The translations under genes were made by a program, and so were the position numbers. Shown piece after piece: positions 25,387-33,827 of a stretch of 64,000 nt of DNA. The DNA is from an uncultured Acetatifactor sp. (GTDB taxonomy: Bacteria > Bacillota > Clostridia > Lachnospirales > Lachnospiraceae). How positions within the stretch are numbered: the first letter of the stretch is position 1; every line of letters starts with the position of its first letter. A model generated the notes under the pieces. That model was not told where the DNA came from and ran no database searches. It saw nothing but the letters and a program-made list of their open reading frames with translations. The stretch covers positions 1 through 64,000 of the forward strand of contig CAJTSE010000002.1 in the NCBI GenBank assembly GCA_910578815.1. Reading direction: 5' to 3'.

Positions 25387-27186
25387 CTATTCCCTCTCGC
25401 CGCTATGCGGACGCTGCCTTCCTGGTTTTGACCCTGCGGGCAATCTTTTTCCCTTCCTGCTCCGGATTGACAGAGAAACCTCGTCTTCGACCTTTGTATC
25501 CTCTTGGCCGCACCTGTGAAGCAGTAAATACAGCACCACAAAAAGAGCCGTAAAGGTAAGCTGCCCCAGCCTCCAATTAACCTCCAGGGTTCCAAAACCT
25601 GCGAAGGATGTAATCATGAAAACACCCACGATAAAAAACCAACCCTCCTGTTCCCCGTTAAAGCATCGCTTCAGACAGTGAAAAAGAGCCGCCAAAACAA
25701 TCCCCAAAAATAATACACCTGTTAAGATACCAAAAGAAAACATAATCTGCAGGAAAACATTATGAGCATGGGGCGCAAAATAATCCTCAGTTACCCAAAC
25801 CCCATCTTCACCGTTTCCATGGCCCCATAGATTCAGTCTGCCCAAATAGGTCTTATAAATTGCCCATCTGACTTTAATCGGATCCACCATTTCATCAGCA
25901 TCTGTCAACACCGGATCATTCTGGTCCAAGCCGCTGCCCCAGGGCTTCTTTGCTACCGGTTCCTCGGCCAGCGCAAGATCTCCTTCATTAATCTTTTCCG
26001 CCGCATATACCTTTAAAGCAGGTGACAAAAACCTGCCGATCCGGCCCACAATATCCGGTTCTTCCTTATCTTTGGGTTGAAAAAACCAAAACAGTCTTCC
26101 CAGCGCTTCCTCCAGAAATTCATCCATGTCAATATAACGATCGTCCTCTAGAGGCACCATTCCCTGAATCTTATTTCCTGCATCCCCTGACAATATCATA
26201 GCTGAATAAAATTCTGCAGGTATTACCCTGACGCTGGAAAATACCACCGGAAATATCAAAATTACCGCTAATACTACTCCTATCAGCCTGCCTGCCGCTT
26301 TAAGAAGCCTTTTCCGTTTTTCCTGAAAGAAAAATAAAGCAATCAACAATACCGTATTTAAACACAGAACAATGATAGCCGTGCGCCCAATGCTCAAAAA
26401 ACAATATGCAGCCAACGTACTGCTTCCCAATCCTGCCAGCACCCTCCATGCAGGCGATGATCCTTTTTGTTTAAACTGATACCACTTCGCGAGAATAGCG
26501 GCATGCACGATCAGGCAGAATACGGCATACATATTTCCGTTCGAATACATTCCTGCATAGCGCAAATTATCAAATGCCCTGTACATGGTAGCAAATCCCT
26601 GCAGGATACAAAACCCGATAATGATACCGTTCAGCATACCATTAAACAAGGCATCCAGCTCTTCTTTTGTATACTCCGTCAAATAAAAACAGCCAAACAT
26701 TGCCAAAAACCAAACGGGCCATACTGACTCATTTTTGGAGAATATCATGCCCAGCATCATAACTACCCACACGCCAAGAGCAGGCCAATTCATCCGGGGA
26801 GCCTGCTTTTCCACATAAATCCGCATTAAAATCCGTATCACCAGGTATCCGTATATCATAACATTTATTACGGCAGTAACCCATTTCCCATGTTCTACAT
26901 AATTCTGAGCACCCCAGTTAAATGCTATTGTTCCTCCAATTACGCTGCAAATCGTCCAAAGAAAATATGGCAGCCGCATAAAATCCTTCCAATGATACCT
27001 CGTTAAAATAATGACTGCAATCAAAAATCCTGTACAGTTTGCCGCCGTATGCTGAACTCTTCCCACGGCACTTCCAATAAGCTGATCAATCAGGCACAGC
27101 AAAACAAAGCAGATTGTATATATGCCCTGCTTGACTCTTAATGCCTCTGTGTATTTATTTTTTACTGTTTCTTCCTTTTTTCCCAT
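25387..27186 (-). CDS. O-antigen ligase/Wzy-like polymerase
   Basis: The 599-residue polytopic protein has a long soluble loop (about 330-440) and the ligase-family signature WGHGNGEDGVW followed by FAPHAHNVFLQIMFSFGI, which holds the conserved His-Asn. The C-terminus is a basic, Arg/Lys-rich tail. Family members join or polymerise lipid-linked glycans on the outer face of the membrane. It is separate from the Wzy-like protein in the main operon and pairs with the GT-C-like gene downstream. It may serve a second surface glycan. Confidence 0.75.
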   Translation of the reverse strand: MGKKEETVKNKYTEALRVKQGIYTICFVLLCLIDQLIGSAVGRVQHTAANCTGFLIAVIILTRYHWKDFMRLPYFLWTICSVIGGTIAFNWGAQNYVEHGKWVTAVINVMIYGYLVIRILMRIYVEKQAPRMNWPALGVWVVMMLGMIFSKNESVWPVWFLAMFGCFYLTEYTKEELDALFNGMLNGIIIGFCILQGFATMYRAFDNLRYAGMYSNGNMYAVFCLIVHAAILAKWYQFKQKGSSPAWRVLAGLGSSTLAAYCFLSIGRTAIIVLCLNTVLLIALFFFQEKRKRLLKAAGRLIGVVLAVILIFPVVFSSVRVIPAEFYSAMILSGDAGNKIQGMVPLEDDRYIDMDEFLEEALGRLFWFFQPKDKEEPDIVGRIGRFLSPALKVYAAEKINEGDLALAEEPVAKKPWGSGLDQNDPVLTDADEMVDPIKVRWAIYKTYLGRLNLWGHGNGEDGVWVTEDYFAPHAHNVFLQIMFSFGILTGVLFLGIVLAALFHCLKRCFNGEQEGWFFIVGVFMITSFAGFGTLEVNWRLGQLTFTALFVVLYLLLHRCGQEDTKVEDEVSLSIRSRKGKRLPAGSKPGRQRPHSGERE

Positions 27187-27513
27187 ATATAATCAGCTTT
27201 TGCTTCTTCCATAATTCTTTATGCCCAAATCATAAATGCCCTGCAGCCGCGATTATACGGCACCCGGCAATGTTTAAGGCTTATATTTTTGCGACATAAA
27301 TTGCAGTATGACTATCATACCCCATAGCACCGCTAAAGTCAACCGGCAGACATGCACGGCACTAAACCTGCATTCTATCTTAAGTTTTCACAAGATCCCG
27401 CTGCTTCTATTTGACTTTCTCCATGTAAGCACTTACAATATTCATAAGAACAATATTGCAGTTTCAAAGATACTGCCCCCAAAACTCAAAATTTTCAGGA
27501 AAGGATCTTCATT
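27187..27513. other. Divergent intergenic region
   Basis: It lies between the minus-strand ligase gene and the plus-strand pectinesterase gene. It contains the regulated pectinesterase promoter at 27411-27439. A TATAAT on the minus strand (27252-27257) could serve the ligase gene, but no good -35 accompanies it. Confidence 0.5.
27411..27439 (+). promoter_or_regulatory. Pectinesterase promoter with embedded LacI-type operator
   Basis: TTGACT and TACAAT are 17 bases apart. The inverted repeat TGTAAGCACTTACA (27424-27437) lies in the spacer and covers part of the -10 box, so a bound repressor would block RNA polymerase. Very similar sites occur at 41871-41884 and 41979-41992. Confidence 0.8.
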
Positions 27514-28632
27514 ATGAACGCCCACACAATTCACCTCTATGTAAATACACCCGGACACGCCCCCTGCTTCGACACGATAACCGCCGCATTAAAAAGCCTG
27601 GAAACGATTGAGCCCTCCCGGAAAAATCAAAACGCACAAACCGGCGAACCCGCAAAAACCTATCCCGCCCCCCTTTCCACCGTCACGCCTGCGGTGATCC
27701 ACATCGGTGCCGGCGTTTACCGGGAAAAGCTGGTGATCAGCCGGCCCAATCTGGCATTACAGGGGGAAGGCCGCGACTGCGCCGACACGGTGCTGGTCTG
27801 GGGGGACGCTGCCCTTGATTTCATGCCGGAAGGCGATAAGCGGGGAACCTTCCGCACAGCTTCGGTGAGAATCGACTCTCATGATATTACGGCCAGGCAT
27901 CTGACCTTTCAAAATGATGCCGGATACGGCCACGCCGTAGGGCAGGCCCTGGCTCTGTATGTGGACGGAGACAGAATCTTTTTCGAAGACTGCTGCCTGC
28001 TTGGAAGTCAGGATACGCTTTTTACGGCTCCCCTGCCTTTAAAAGAGGCGATTCCCGGCGGCTTCAAGGGCCCCGGCGCGGACAAGCCAAGAATTCCGGG
28101 ACGGCACTGCTTCCAAAACTGCCTGATCCGGGGAGACGTGGATTTCATCTTCGGCGGCGGCACTGCCTGGTTTGAAGACTGCGTACTTTTTTCCGGGCTG
28201 CCCGGAAAGCGGGAGATTCTCCCGGAACAAAAAACTTCCGGGGAAAAACAGGCTGAAATATCTCCCGTCTATGGTTATATCTCCGCCGCGTCCACACCCA
28301 AGGACCGGCCTTTTGGATATGTGTTCCGTAATTGCAGGCTGGAAAGCGACTGCCCCCCCGGCACGGTAATGCTGGGACGGCCCTGGCGGGAATGGGCAAA
28401 AACCGTATACTTAAACTGTGAGCTTGGGGCTCATATTCATCCGACAGGCTGGGCAGACTGGGGCAAGCCTCACGGACATTTTTTCTATGCCGAATACCGT
28501 TCAACGGGTCCCGGAGCAAGCCCAGATACCAGAGCGGATTTTTCCCGCCAGCTGACAGACGAAGAAGCCGCGGAGTACACTATGGAAAACGTACTCGAAG
28601 GCTGGATACCCGGTAAAAAACAAAGCAGATAA
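27514..28632 (+). CDS. Cytoplasmic pectin methylesterase (CE8)
   Basis: The 372-residue beta-helix enzyme has all CE8 landmarks in order: GAGVYREK, GQALALY, GSQDTLF (catalytic Asp), DFIFGGG (catalytic Asp) and LGRPWREW. It removes methyl groups from homogalacturonan. There is no signal peptide, so it probably demethylates imported oligogalacturonides in the cytoplasm. Its promoter carries an operator shared with the galacturonate genes about 14 kb away, which supports a role in the same pathway. A run of seven C (28353-28359) encodes Pro-Pro and keeps the frame. The coding sequence is GC-rich compared with the polysaccharide operon. Confidence 0.93.
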   Translation: MNAHTIHLYVNTPGHAPCFDTITAALKSLETIEPSRKNQNAQTGEPAKTYPAPLSTVTPAVIHIGAGVYREKLVISRPNLALQGEGRDCADTVLVWGDAALDFMPEGDKRGTFRTASVRIDSHDITARHLTFQNDAGYGHAVGQALALYVDGDRIFFEDCCLLGSQDTLFTAPLPLKEAIPGGFKGPGADKPRIPGRHCFQNCLIRGDVDFIFGGGTAWFEDCVLFSGLPGKREILPEQKTSGEKQAEISPVYGYISAASTPKDRPFGYVFRNCRLESDCPPGTVMLGRPWREWAKTVYLNCELGAHIHPTGWADWGKPHGHFFYAEYRSTGPGASPDTRADFSRQLTDEEAAEYTMENVLEGWIPGKKQSR

Positions 28633-28745
28633 ATCTAAATCATGCACCGACGGCTCCACACTGTCAAACGCCGCCGAATAAAAAGAGTGCTTCACAAACC
28701 TGTGAATGCACACGCTTAACGACATTGTTTCCTCAAAGACAAATA

Positions 28746-28767
28746 ACGGGCGGCCATGGCCGCCCGT
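28746..28767 (-). terminator. GC-rich palindrome between converging genes
   Basis: ACGGGCGGC-CATG-GCCGCCCGT is a perfect inverted repeat directly after the stop of the minus-strand gene, followed on that strand by TTATTTGTCTTTG. It probably terminates transcription from that side. Confidence 0.55.
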
Positions 28768-28775
28768 ACAAACAG

Positions 28776-29459
28776 CTAATCGTCTGTCTCTTCCGTACCC
28801 TGCGAATCCGGCGGAGCTTCCCCCGATATGGCGCTTTCCGCGCTGCCGATGCTGTTTTCCATATCGTCAATTTCCTTCTTTACGGACTGGATCTTTGTGT
28901 CCTGAGCAATGGCACGCATAATCAGATTCAGATCCTCAGGCGAAAACATTCCCACCGCTTTGGCTAAATCACCGATATTTTTCCGGTTTACTTTCAGGTG
29001 CCCGCCGCCGGACAGGGTTACCGTAATAACCTGGCTCTTATCCGTCATATCACCCAGGCATATGCTGTTGGTTCTCTCGTCGCAGACAAAAACAACGCCG
29101 TTATATTCAATAACGCCGTCCTTGGCTAGATGCCCGTAGGGCACCTTCGGCACCTGACGCATCCTGTCAATGGGATTTGCCTTACCTGCCGCTGCCGCCT
29201 CGTAAATTTTTGCGGCCTGAGAACGATGACCTCCCTCTACCGTCTCTTCCTCTTCCGTCTTAACATCCAAAGCCGGGGCGTTCTTCTTCTCCTTTTCCGC
29301 CTCATCTGCAAGCTCCTTTATCCCTGCGCTCACCCGGCGTTCAAAGCTGCCGCCCTCTTTTATGGCATCTGCATCATTCGTCCCTGAATAACATCTGCCT
29401 CTTGTTACCCTCAATCTTCCCGCGGAATCCATTCCTCTTTCTAAAACCCCTAGCTGCAT
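28776..29459 (-). CDS. Unrecognised cytoplasmic protein, third gene of an unknown triad
   Basis: The product is about 227 residues, charged, without signal or membrane segment. Residues about 110-165 form a plausible beta-rich domain (VIEYNGVVFVCDE, QVITVTLSGGG). It ends in a helical and acidic tail (TEETDD). I prefer the ATG at 29459, which has GAGAGG just upstream; the open frame extends eight codons further. It follows two other unrecognised genes on the same strand, separated by hairpin-rich intergenic DNA that includes the 137-bp repeat. I do not recognise the family. Confidence 0.7.
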   Translation of the reverse strand: MQLGVLERGMDSAGRLRVTRGRCYSGTNDADAIKEGGSFERRVSAGIKELADEAEKEKKNAPALDVKTEEEETVEGGHRSQAAKIYEAAAAGKANPIDRMRQVPKVPYGHLAKDGVIEYNGVVFVCDERTNSICLGDMTDKSQVITVTLSGGGHLKVNRKNIGDLAKAVGMFSPEDLNLIMRAIAQDTKIQSVKKEIDDMENSIGSAESAISGEAPPDSQGTEETDD

Positions 29460-29587
29460 CTTTCCTCTCATTCCGCCGCGCAAGCGGCCTCTAAATCTGT
29501 GGGAACTTTGGGACGCGCAGCGTCACAAAGTTCGAGATTGAAAATGTCAATTTTCAATCTTCCGCTCCCTTCCAATACATATAGCCT

Positions 29588-29724
29588 CATGCCGCCTCCG
29601 GCGGCACAAACAATCCGTGAAACTCTATGAAGAATTGCCAAAAGGCAATTCTTCGAGGCGAAACTTAGATATTCTTAGGTTGAGTTCTTTTCAACCTTAG
29701 AATATCTTTTCGCCTTCCACACTT
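29588..29724. repeat. 137-bp interspersed hairpin repeat, copy 1
   Basis: This copy is 135/137 identical to 35554-35690. It contains GCCGCC-TCC-GGCGGC, an 11-bp stem GAAGAATTGCC/GGCAATTCTTC (29629-29654), and a long stem AGATATTCTTAGGTTGA pairing with TCAACCTTAGAATATCT (one mismatch), enclosed by GGCGAAA/TTTCGCC. It lies 12 bases after the stop of the preceding minus-strand gene. Confidence 0.95.
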
Positions 29725-29736
29725 ATATCGTCCATT

Positions 29737-30390
29737 TTAGCCCAGAAAATTATACCTGCTGGAATAAGAACTGCCCAGATTCCCTCCGGCATTATACTGC
29801 AGCGAAGCGGTACGCACATTCGCCGATGCGCTGTCCGAAACCCTGGAGGCAACAATACCAAGCCGTTTCATAAAGCCGGAACCGCTGCCTAATGCCGCCT
29901 TTATTGCTTCTCCACCCGCCTTAGCAAACTTACTGCTGTTCAGGCTTAAGGAGCCGTCCTTTCCGTAACTGATGCCAATCCTGCTCAGCGCATCCATATT
30001 ATCCGTTGCTGACTGCTTCAAGGTCTGCCTGTAAAAATTGTTAAGAGAACCGCTGCATTGATACAAATTTTTCAAGGTTGTATTGTAATTTTCCAGCAGA
30101 CTTTCTACATCCGCTGCCGATACTGCCCCCTGGTCAGCCCTGCTTCCCAGAGTGTTCACCTGCTTTTCCAGAGAATCCGCCGTATTTTCCAATCTTTCAT
30201 ATCCCGATCTTGCGTATCTGGAAGCAATGGTATCTGCCACATTGAGCTTTCTCCCGTTATTGACATTCAAGGCACTTAGCCTCGAACTGCCTCCTGTCCT
30301 GGCTGACTTTATGTGATCCAGCAGGGATTTTCTGCTGAAAATAAGCCCGCCGTCATTATGTCTGTTTAGCATTCCTTTCGTAATCCTCAT
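29737..30390 (-). CDS. Protein with FlgL-like start and FliD-like C-terminal motif
   Basis: The product is about 217 residues. The start MRITKGMLNRH recalls the FlgL/flagellin-type N-terminus, and the segment LSRIGISYGKDGSLSLNSS resembles the conserved C-terminal block of FliD. The middle is helical with likely coiled coil (ERLENTADSLEKQV). No flagellar gene is nearby. I chose the second methionine (30390) by analogy with FlgL starts; the frame allows 30402. It belongs to a three-gene unit with the genes at 28776 and 30435. It may be a small secreted or appendage-like protein, but that is inference. Confidence 0.65.
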   Translation of the reverse strand: MRITKGMLNRHNDGGLIFSRKSLLDHIKSARTGGSSRLSALNVNNGRKLNVADTIASRYARSGYERLENTADSLEKQVNTLGSRADQGAVSAADVESLLENYNTTLKNLYQCSGSLNNFYRQTLKQSATDNMDALSRIGISYGKDGSLSLNSSKFAKAGGEAIKAALGSGSGFMKRLGIVASRVSDSASANVRTASLQYNAGGNLGSSYSSRYNFLG

Positions 30391-30434
30391 AAAATCTACC
30401 ATCCTTTCCCCGCCTCAAAAATCATTTCACCTTG

Positions 30435-31172
30435 CTACCTGGCGTTTTCCCTCTGCTGCTGTCTGGCGGCCCGATTGGAAGCCAGCCTCTCCGCCAGGCT
30501 TCCCCCTCTTCCAATATTCATTTGTGTGTAGGCCTGTTCTCTCTCCTGAACCTTCCTTGCTTTCTGCAGGGTGTTTTCCTGAGCCTCTGCGGATGCAGAC
30601 TTCGACGAGCCGTTTAAAGCCGGCAGACCCGTTCCATAGCACTCCCCCGCACTGCCTCCAATCACCTGCAAGCCTAAGTTTGAAGAGTAAAAAGGGTACT
30701 GTGCCTGAAAGCCCTTACCCAGCATGTTCAGCACCTCTTTTTCATATGCCGGGTCCTTCTGCATATTGGTAAATGCCTCTTCCTTGAGGACAAGCATGCC
30801 GTTACAATTCATCCGGCAGCTGGCACTGACCGGCAGACCGGATATTTTATTACAGATGTAACGCCTGTATTCCTCCGGCGACAAGTCCTTTGTATCCTTG
30901 CTCACATCCGCCTTGTAATCTGCGGTATTTCGAGGTGGAAAGCTCATGACCACATCTCCGCTCCCGCCGATCGTCTGACGTTCTCCCATCGCCTTTTGAA
31001 GGGCGTTAGTAAACTTTGCAAAGCTGGGTATCAATAATGAAGAAGTCATACTTCCCGGCAGGTAACTGCCCGTCAGTTCATATCCCCCTGTCAACCCGTA
31101 CGTTCCCGGCAAACCATACTTTCCTGTCAAACCATACAATCCGCCCAAACCATTAAAGCCAAACTGATCCAT
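30435..31172 (-). CDS. Unrecognised protein with YGLTG-type N-terminal repeats
   Basis: The 245-residue protein starts MDQFGFNGLGG and is followed by about five short imperfect repeats built on Y-G-L-T-G (residues 10-40). A soluble domain comes next (VVMSFPPRNTADYKADVSKD, SPEEYRRYICNKISGLPV). The C-terminus is a basic helix rich in Arg and Gln. The ATG at 31172 has an excellent site (GGAGGAAGGAG); the open frame reaches further upstream without support. It is the first gene of the triad and lies just downstream of the two-component genes on the same strand. No family could be named. Confidence 0.7.
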   Translation of the reverse strand: MDQFGFNGLGGLYGLTGKYGLPGTYGLTGGYELTGSYLPGSMTSSLLIPSFAKFTNALQKAMGERQTIGGSGDVVMSFPPRNTADYKADVSKDTKDLSPEEYRRYICNKISGLPVSASCRMNCNGMLVLKEEAFTNMQKDPAYEKEVLNMLGKGFQAQYPFYSSNLGLQVIGGSAGECYGTGLPALNGSSKSASAEAQENTLQKARKVQEREQAYTQMNIGRGGSLAERLASNRAARQQQRENAR

Positions 31173-31282
31173 TCTCCTTCCTCCCATTCCAACACGATCT
31201 CTGATACAGGTTATCCATGAATAAGAAATCGGCAGGCGGCAGGACAGATCTTTGCTTTCTGTCATCAAACCTACTCGAATTG

Positions 31283-32854
31283 TTACGAACCAACTTGTTC
31301 GCCTTTTAACATCACCGTCAAGGTAAAGACTCCGCCTTCCTCGTGCCAGTCCACGCCTCCATGGTACTTCCTCGCCGTTTCCCGAATGCTTGTCAGTCCG
31401 ATTCCGTGAAGATTTGTGTCCTCTTTCAAGGTTCCCGGAAATTCCTGTCCAGGAGAAGAATTCAATTTTCCGTCAAAACTGTTTGCAATCTCTAGGAAAA
31501 AATAAGATGCTCTCATCATAGTACTCACCCTGATCCACGGAACTTCCGCGCCTCCCTGTTGTGATTTGCCACCTGCCTGAACACCTTTTTCTTCCGTATC
31601 GGCTTCCGACCCGGCAGTATCCTTTCCTACTGTCGCCATCCTTTCACATGCTTCTATGGCATTATCCAGACCGTTTCCCAAAATAAGACTCAGGTCCATG
31701 GGACTAATCTTCAAGCCCTCCGGTATCAGCAGATCCTCCGCCTGAAAGGAAATGCCGGGAATCTTTTCCCGCATTTCATGATATTTAATTGCCACCAGGG
31801 TATCCAAGGCCGCACTCCCCGTCCTGCAGGGGAAATCCAGTTCGTTTAAGCTCTGATTCAGCTGCGCCAGATAAGTCTGCAATTCTTCCTGGGCCCCGGA
31901 TTGTCCTGCCAGCTCCATCACCACCGCCAGCTGATTCCTCATATCATGCTTCATGGACCTGACTTTTGAATAAATCCGCTCCGTCTCCCGCAGGTGCTCT
32001 TCCATGCCTTCCAGCTGCTTTTCCAGGATCAGGCTTCTGTTTTTCTCCTCATGAAGATATTTGAGCCGACAAAACAGCCTTGCACTGTAAAGCACCAGGC
32101 AGAGGCACAGGATGAGCAGCAGCGGCACCACGACCGTCAACAGGGGATACTTTTCATACAGAGTTTGCGGAATCTGATCCTCCATGGTCACCAGAATGAT
32201 TCGAAGCAGCGCACAGCACACGACTGCAATAAAGCCCGGCAAAAGCAAAAACTTAAGTTCCACCCGCTCAAATCCCGGTCTTTCGCCCCCAAAGTCCGCG
32301 CTCACCCGACGCAGTGTCCCCCTTAAGACAATCATAAAAACCAGGTTCATAACGATCTGTATCAGACAGGCGTAAATCTTAATAAAGCGCAGATACATTT
32401 CCAGATTGGTGATCCGGCCCTCCAGCAGCAGGGGATCCGTCAAATCATACAGATGATTTCCAAAAGACATAGCCGCATGGGCCAGAAATCTGCTGATCTC
32501 GCTGACCGCGACAAAGGTCACATAAGAAAAGAGCAGCGCTCCCCGCCTGCCCTCATAAAACACGCACAAAAACAGGAGCAACGCGCCATAGACAATAATC
32601 GTTTGCAGCAGCAGGCGCACGGTATTGTAATCCGTCTCCTTCAACAGGCTGACCAGCCACTTCCACATCGACCAAAAGCACCACATGGGCCAGCCATTCC
32701 CCAAAAAACTCTTACCTGTTCGAGCACTGTTTCCTTCCTTGTGTCCAAGCCGCCGCAGGACCAGAAAACTCCCGCAAAAACGGTAAAGGCACCAGCCCCA
32801 GAAGGAAAAAACCACTATGTCCATGATCACCAGTACCGCGTCATACATGGACAA
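31283..32854 (-). CDS. GHKL-family sensor histidine kinase (AgrC-like)
   Basis: The 523-residue protein has six or seven N-terminal membrane segments (to about residue 260), a coiled coil, the phosphoacceptor motif MKHDMRNQ (His303), and a GHKL ATPase domain with the N-box NGLDNAIEAC near 396 and GIGLTSI near 495. This is the layout of AgrC-type kinases that pair with LytTR regulators, and such a regulator gene lies directly upstream and overlaps its start. The kinase domain contains an insertion (around 408-430). The signal is unknown. The unknown triad downstream on the same strand could be its target. Confidence 0.9.
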   Translation of the reverse strand: MSMYDAVLVIMDIVVFSFWGWCLYRFCGSFLVLRRLGHKEGNSARTGKSFLGNGWPMWCFWSMWKWLVSLLKETDYNTVRLLLQTIIVYGALLLFLCVFYEGRRGALLFSYVTFVAVSEISRFLAHAAMSFGNHLYDLTDPLLLEGRITNLEMYLRFIKIYACLIQIVMNLVFMIVLRGTLRRVSADFGGERPGFERVELKFLLLPGFIAVVCCALLRIILVTMEDQIPQTLYEKYPLLTVVVPLLLILCLCLVLYSARLFCRLKYLHEEKNRSLILEKQLEGMEEHLRETERIYSKVRSMKHDMRNQLAVVMELAGQSGAQEELQTYLAQLNQSLNELDFPCRTGSAALDTLVAIKYHEMREKIPGISFQAEDLLIPEGLKISPMDLSLILGNGLDNAIEACERMATVGKDTAGSEADTEEKGVQAGGKSQQGGAEVPWIRVSTMMRASYFFLEIANSFDGKLNSSPGQEFPGTLKEDTNLHGIGLTSIRETARKYHGGVDWHEEGGVFTLTVMLKGEQVGS

Positions 32855-33551
32855 TTCCCCCTTCCTTTAAAAACCGCATATAGACCTTCACAAATTCTCC
32901 GTACTTTTCCCGTGCCATAAAAACAGTTTCTCCGTTCCCCAGAAAAATTTTATCGGGCTCATACCCTGCCACATGCCCCAGATTCACCAGATAGCCCCTG
33001 TGGCATCTGTAAAAACCTTTGCCCAGCTGTTCTTCCAGGCCATTCATGGTAGCATAAACCGTAACACAGTCCTTAACCGTGTGAATATCAACCTTCCGTC
33101 CACGGCTCTCCACGTACAATATATCCCTTTTCAACAGGGTAAAACTGCGGTTCCTGGTGCGGAAAAAGATCTGCTCATCCGCTTCCCGGCTGCGCTTCTC
33201 CGCCTCTCTGCAAGCGCTCTCAAAAACCCTGCGAAACTTTTCCTCGGAAACCGGCTTTAAAAGATAGTGAAACGCATACACATCAAAGGCATCAAACACA
33301 TACTCCTTCAAAGCCGTCACAAAAATGAGCACGGCATTTTCATCCTTCATGCGCAAAGCTCTGGCCGTCTCAATACCGCTCATTCCTTCCATCTGTATGT
33401 CCATGAGAATAATTGAAAAACGCTGCCGGGATTTCAGCAGCTCCTTTCCCGAATCAAACAGGAAAACCTCGCAGTCCTCCCTTTGAGCCAGCACCATTCT
33501 TTTTAACCGGCCGCAAATCTCCTTTTCATCATCACATATGGCAATCTGCAT
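32841..33551 (-). CDS. LytTR-family response regulator
   Basis: The 236-residue protein has a receiver domain (starts MQIAICDDEKEICG, phospho-Asp in IILMDIQMEGMSG near residue 57, Lys in YLLKPVSE near 105) and a LytTR DNA-binding domain (about 135-230; FFRTRNRSFTLLKRDILYVE, GFYRCHRGYLVNL). It should control genes in answer to the kinase encoded next to it. I placed the start at the ATG at 33551, with GAAGG five bases before it; an ATG four codons earlier is also possible. Confidence 0.9.
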   Translation of the reverse strand: MQIAICDDEKEICGRLKRMVLAQREDCEVFLFDSGKELLKSRQRFSIILMDIQMEGMSGIETARALRMKDENAVLIFVTALKEYVFDAFDVYAFHYLLKPVSEEKFRRVFESACREAEKRSREADEQIFFRTRNRSFTLLKRDILYVESRGRKVDIHTVKDCVTVYATMNGLEEQLGKGFYRCHRGYLVNLGHVAGYEPDKIFLGNGETVFMAREKYGEFVKVYMRFLKEGGIVHV

Positions 33552-33827
33552 ACTTACCTTCATTCCGCGCTGTCTTCCGCGCCTGTCTCCTGCGCCAATC
33601 CGGCAAACCTTTCGGACTCTCAAAGTTTTCCTCATGTCGTCATGTTTTATTTCGGCAGAATACAGAAAATTGTTTCCCATATGTCACGAAATATAGCAAA
33701 AAGTGTCACCAAATTTGTATGGATGCACATTTTCGCCGCTGGCAGCAAGGCATCGGATCTGGCAAAAATCAAGGTTTGACAGATTTCCACTTTTATGCTT
33801 GAATTAATTTATAGGAGGTTGATACAT

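Noticed and set aside
28353..28359. C7 run in the pectinesterase gene as a possible phase switch
   Set aside because: It encodes Pro-Pro in a GC-rich gene, is short, and the frame is intact; chance is enough.
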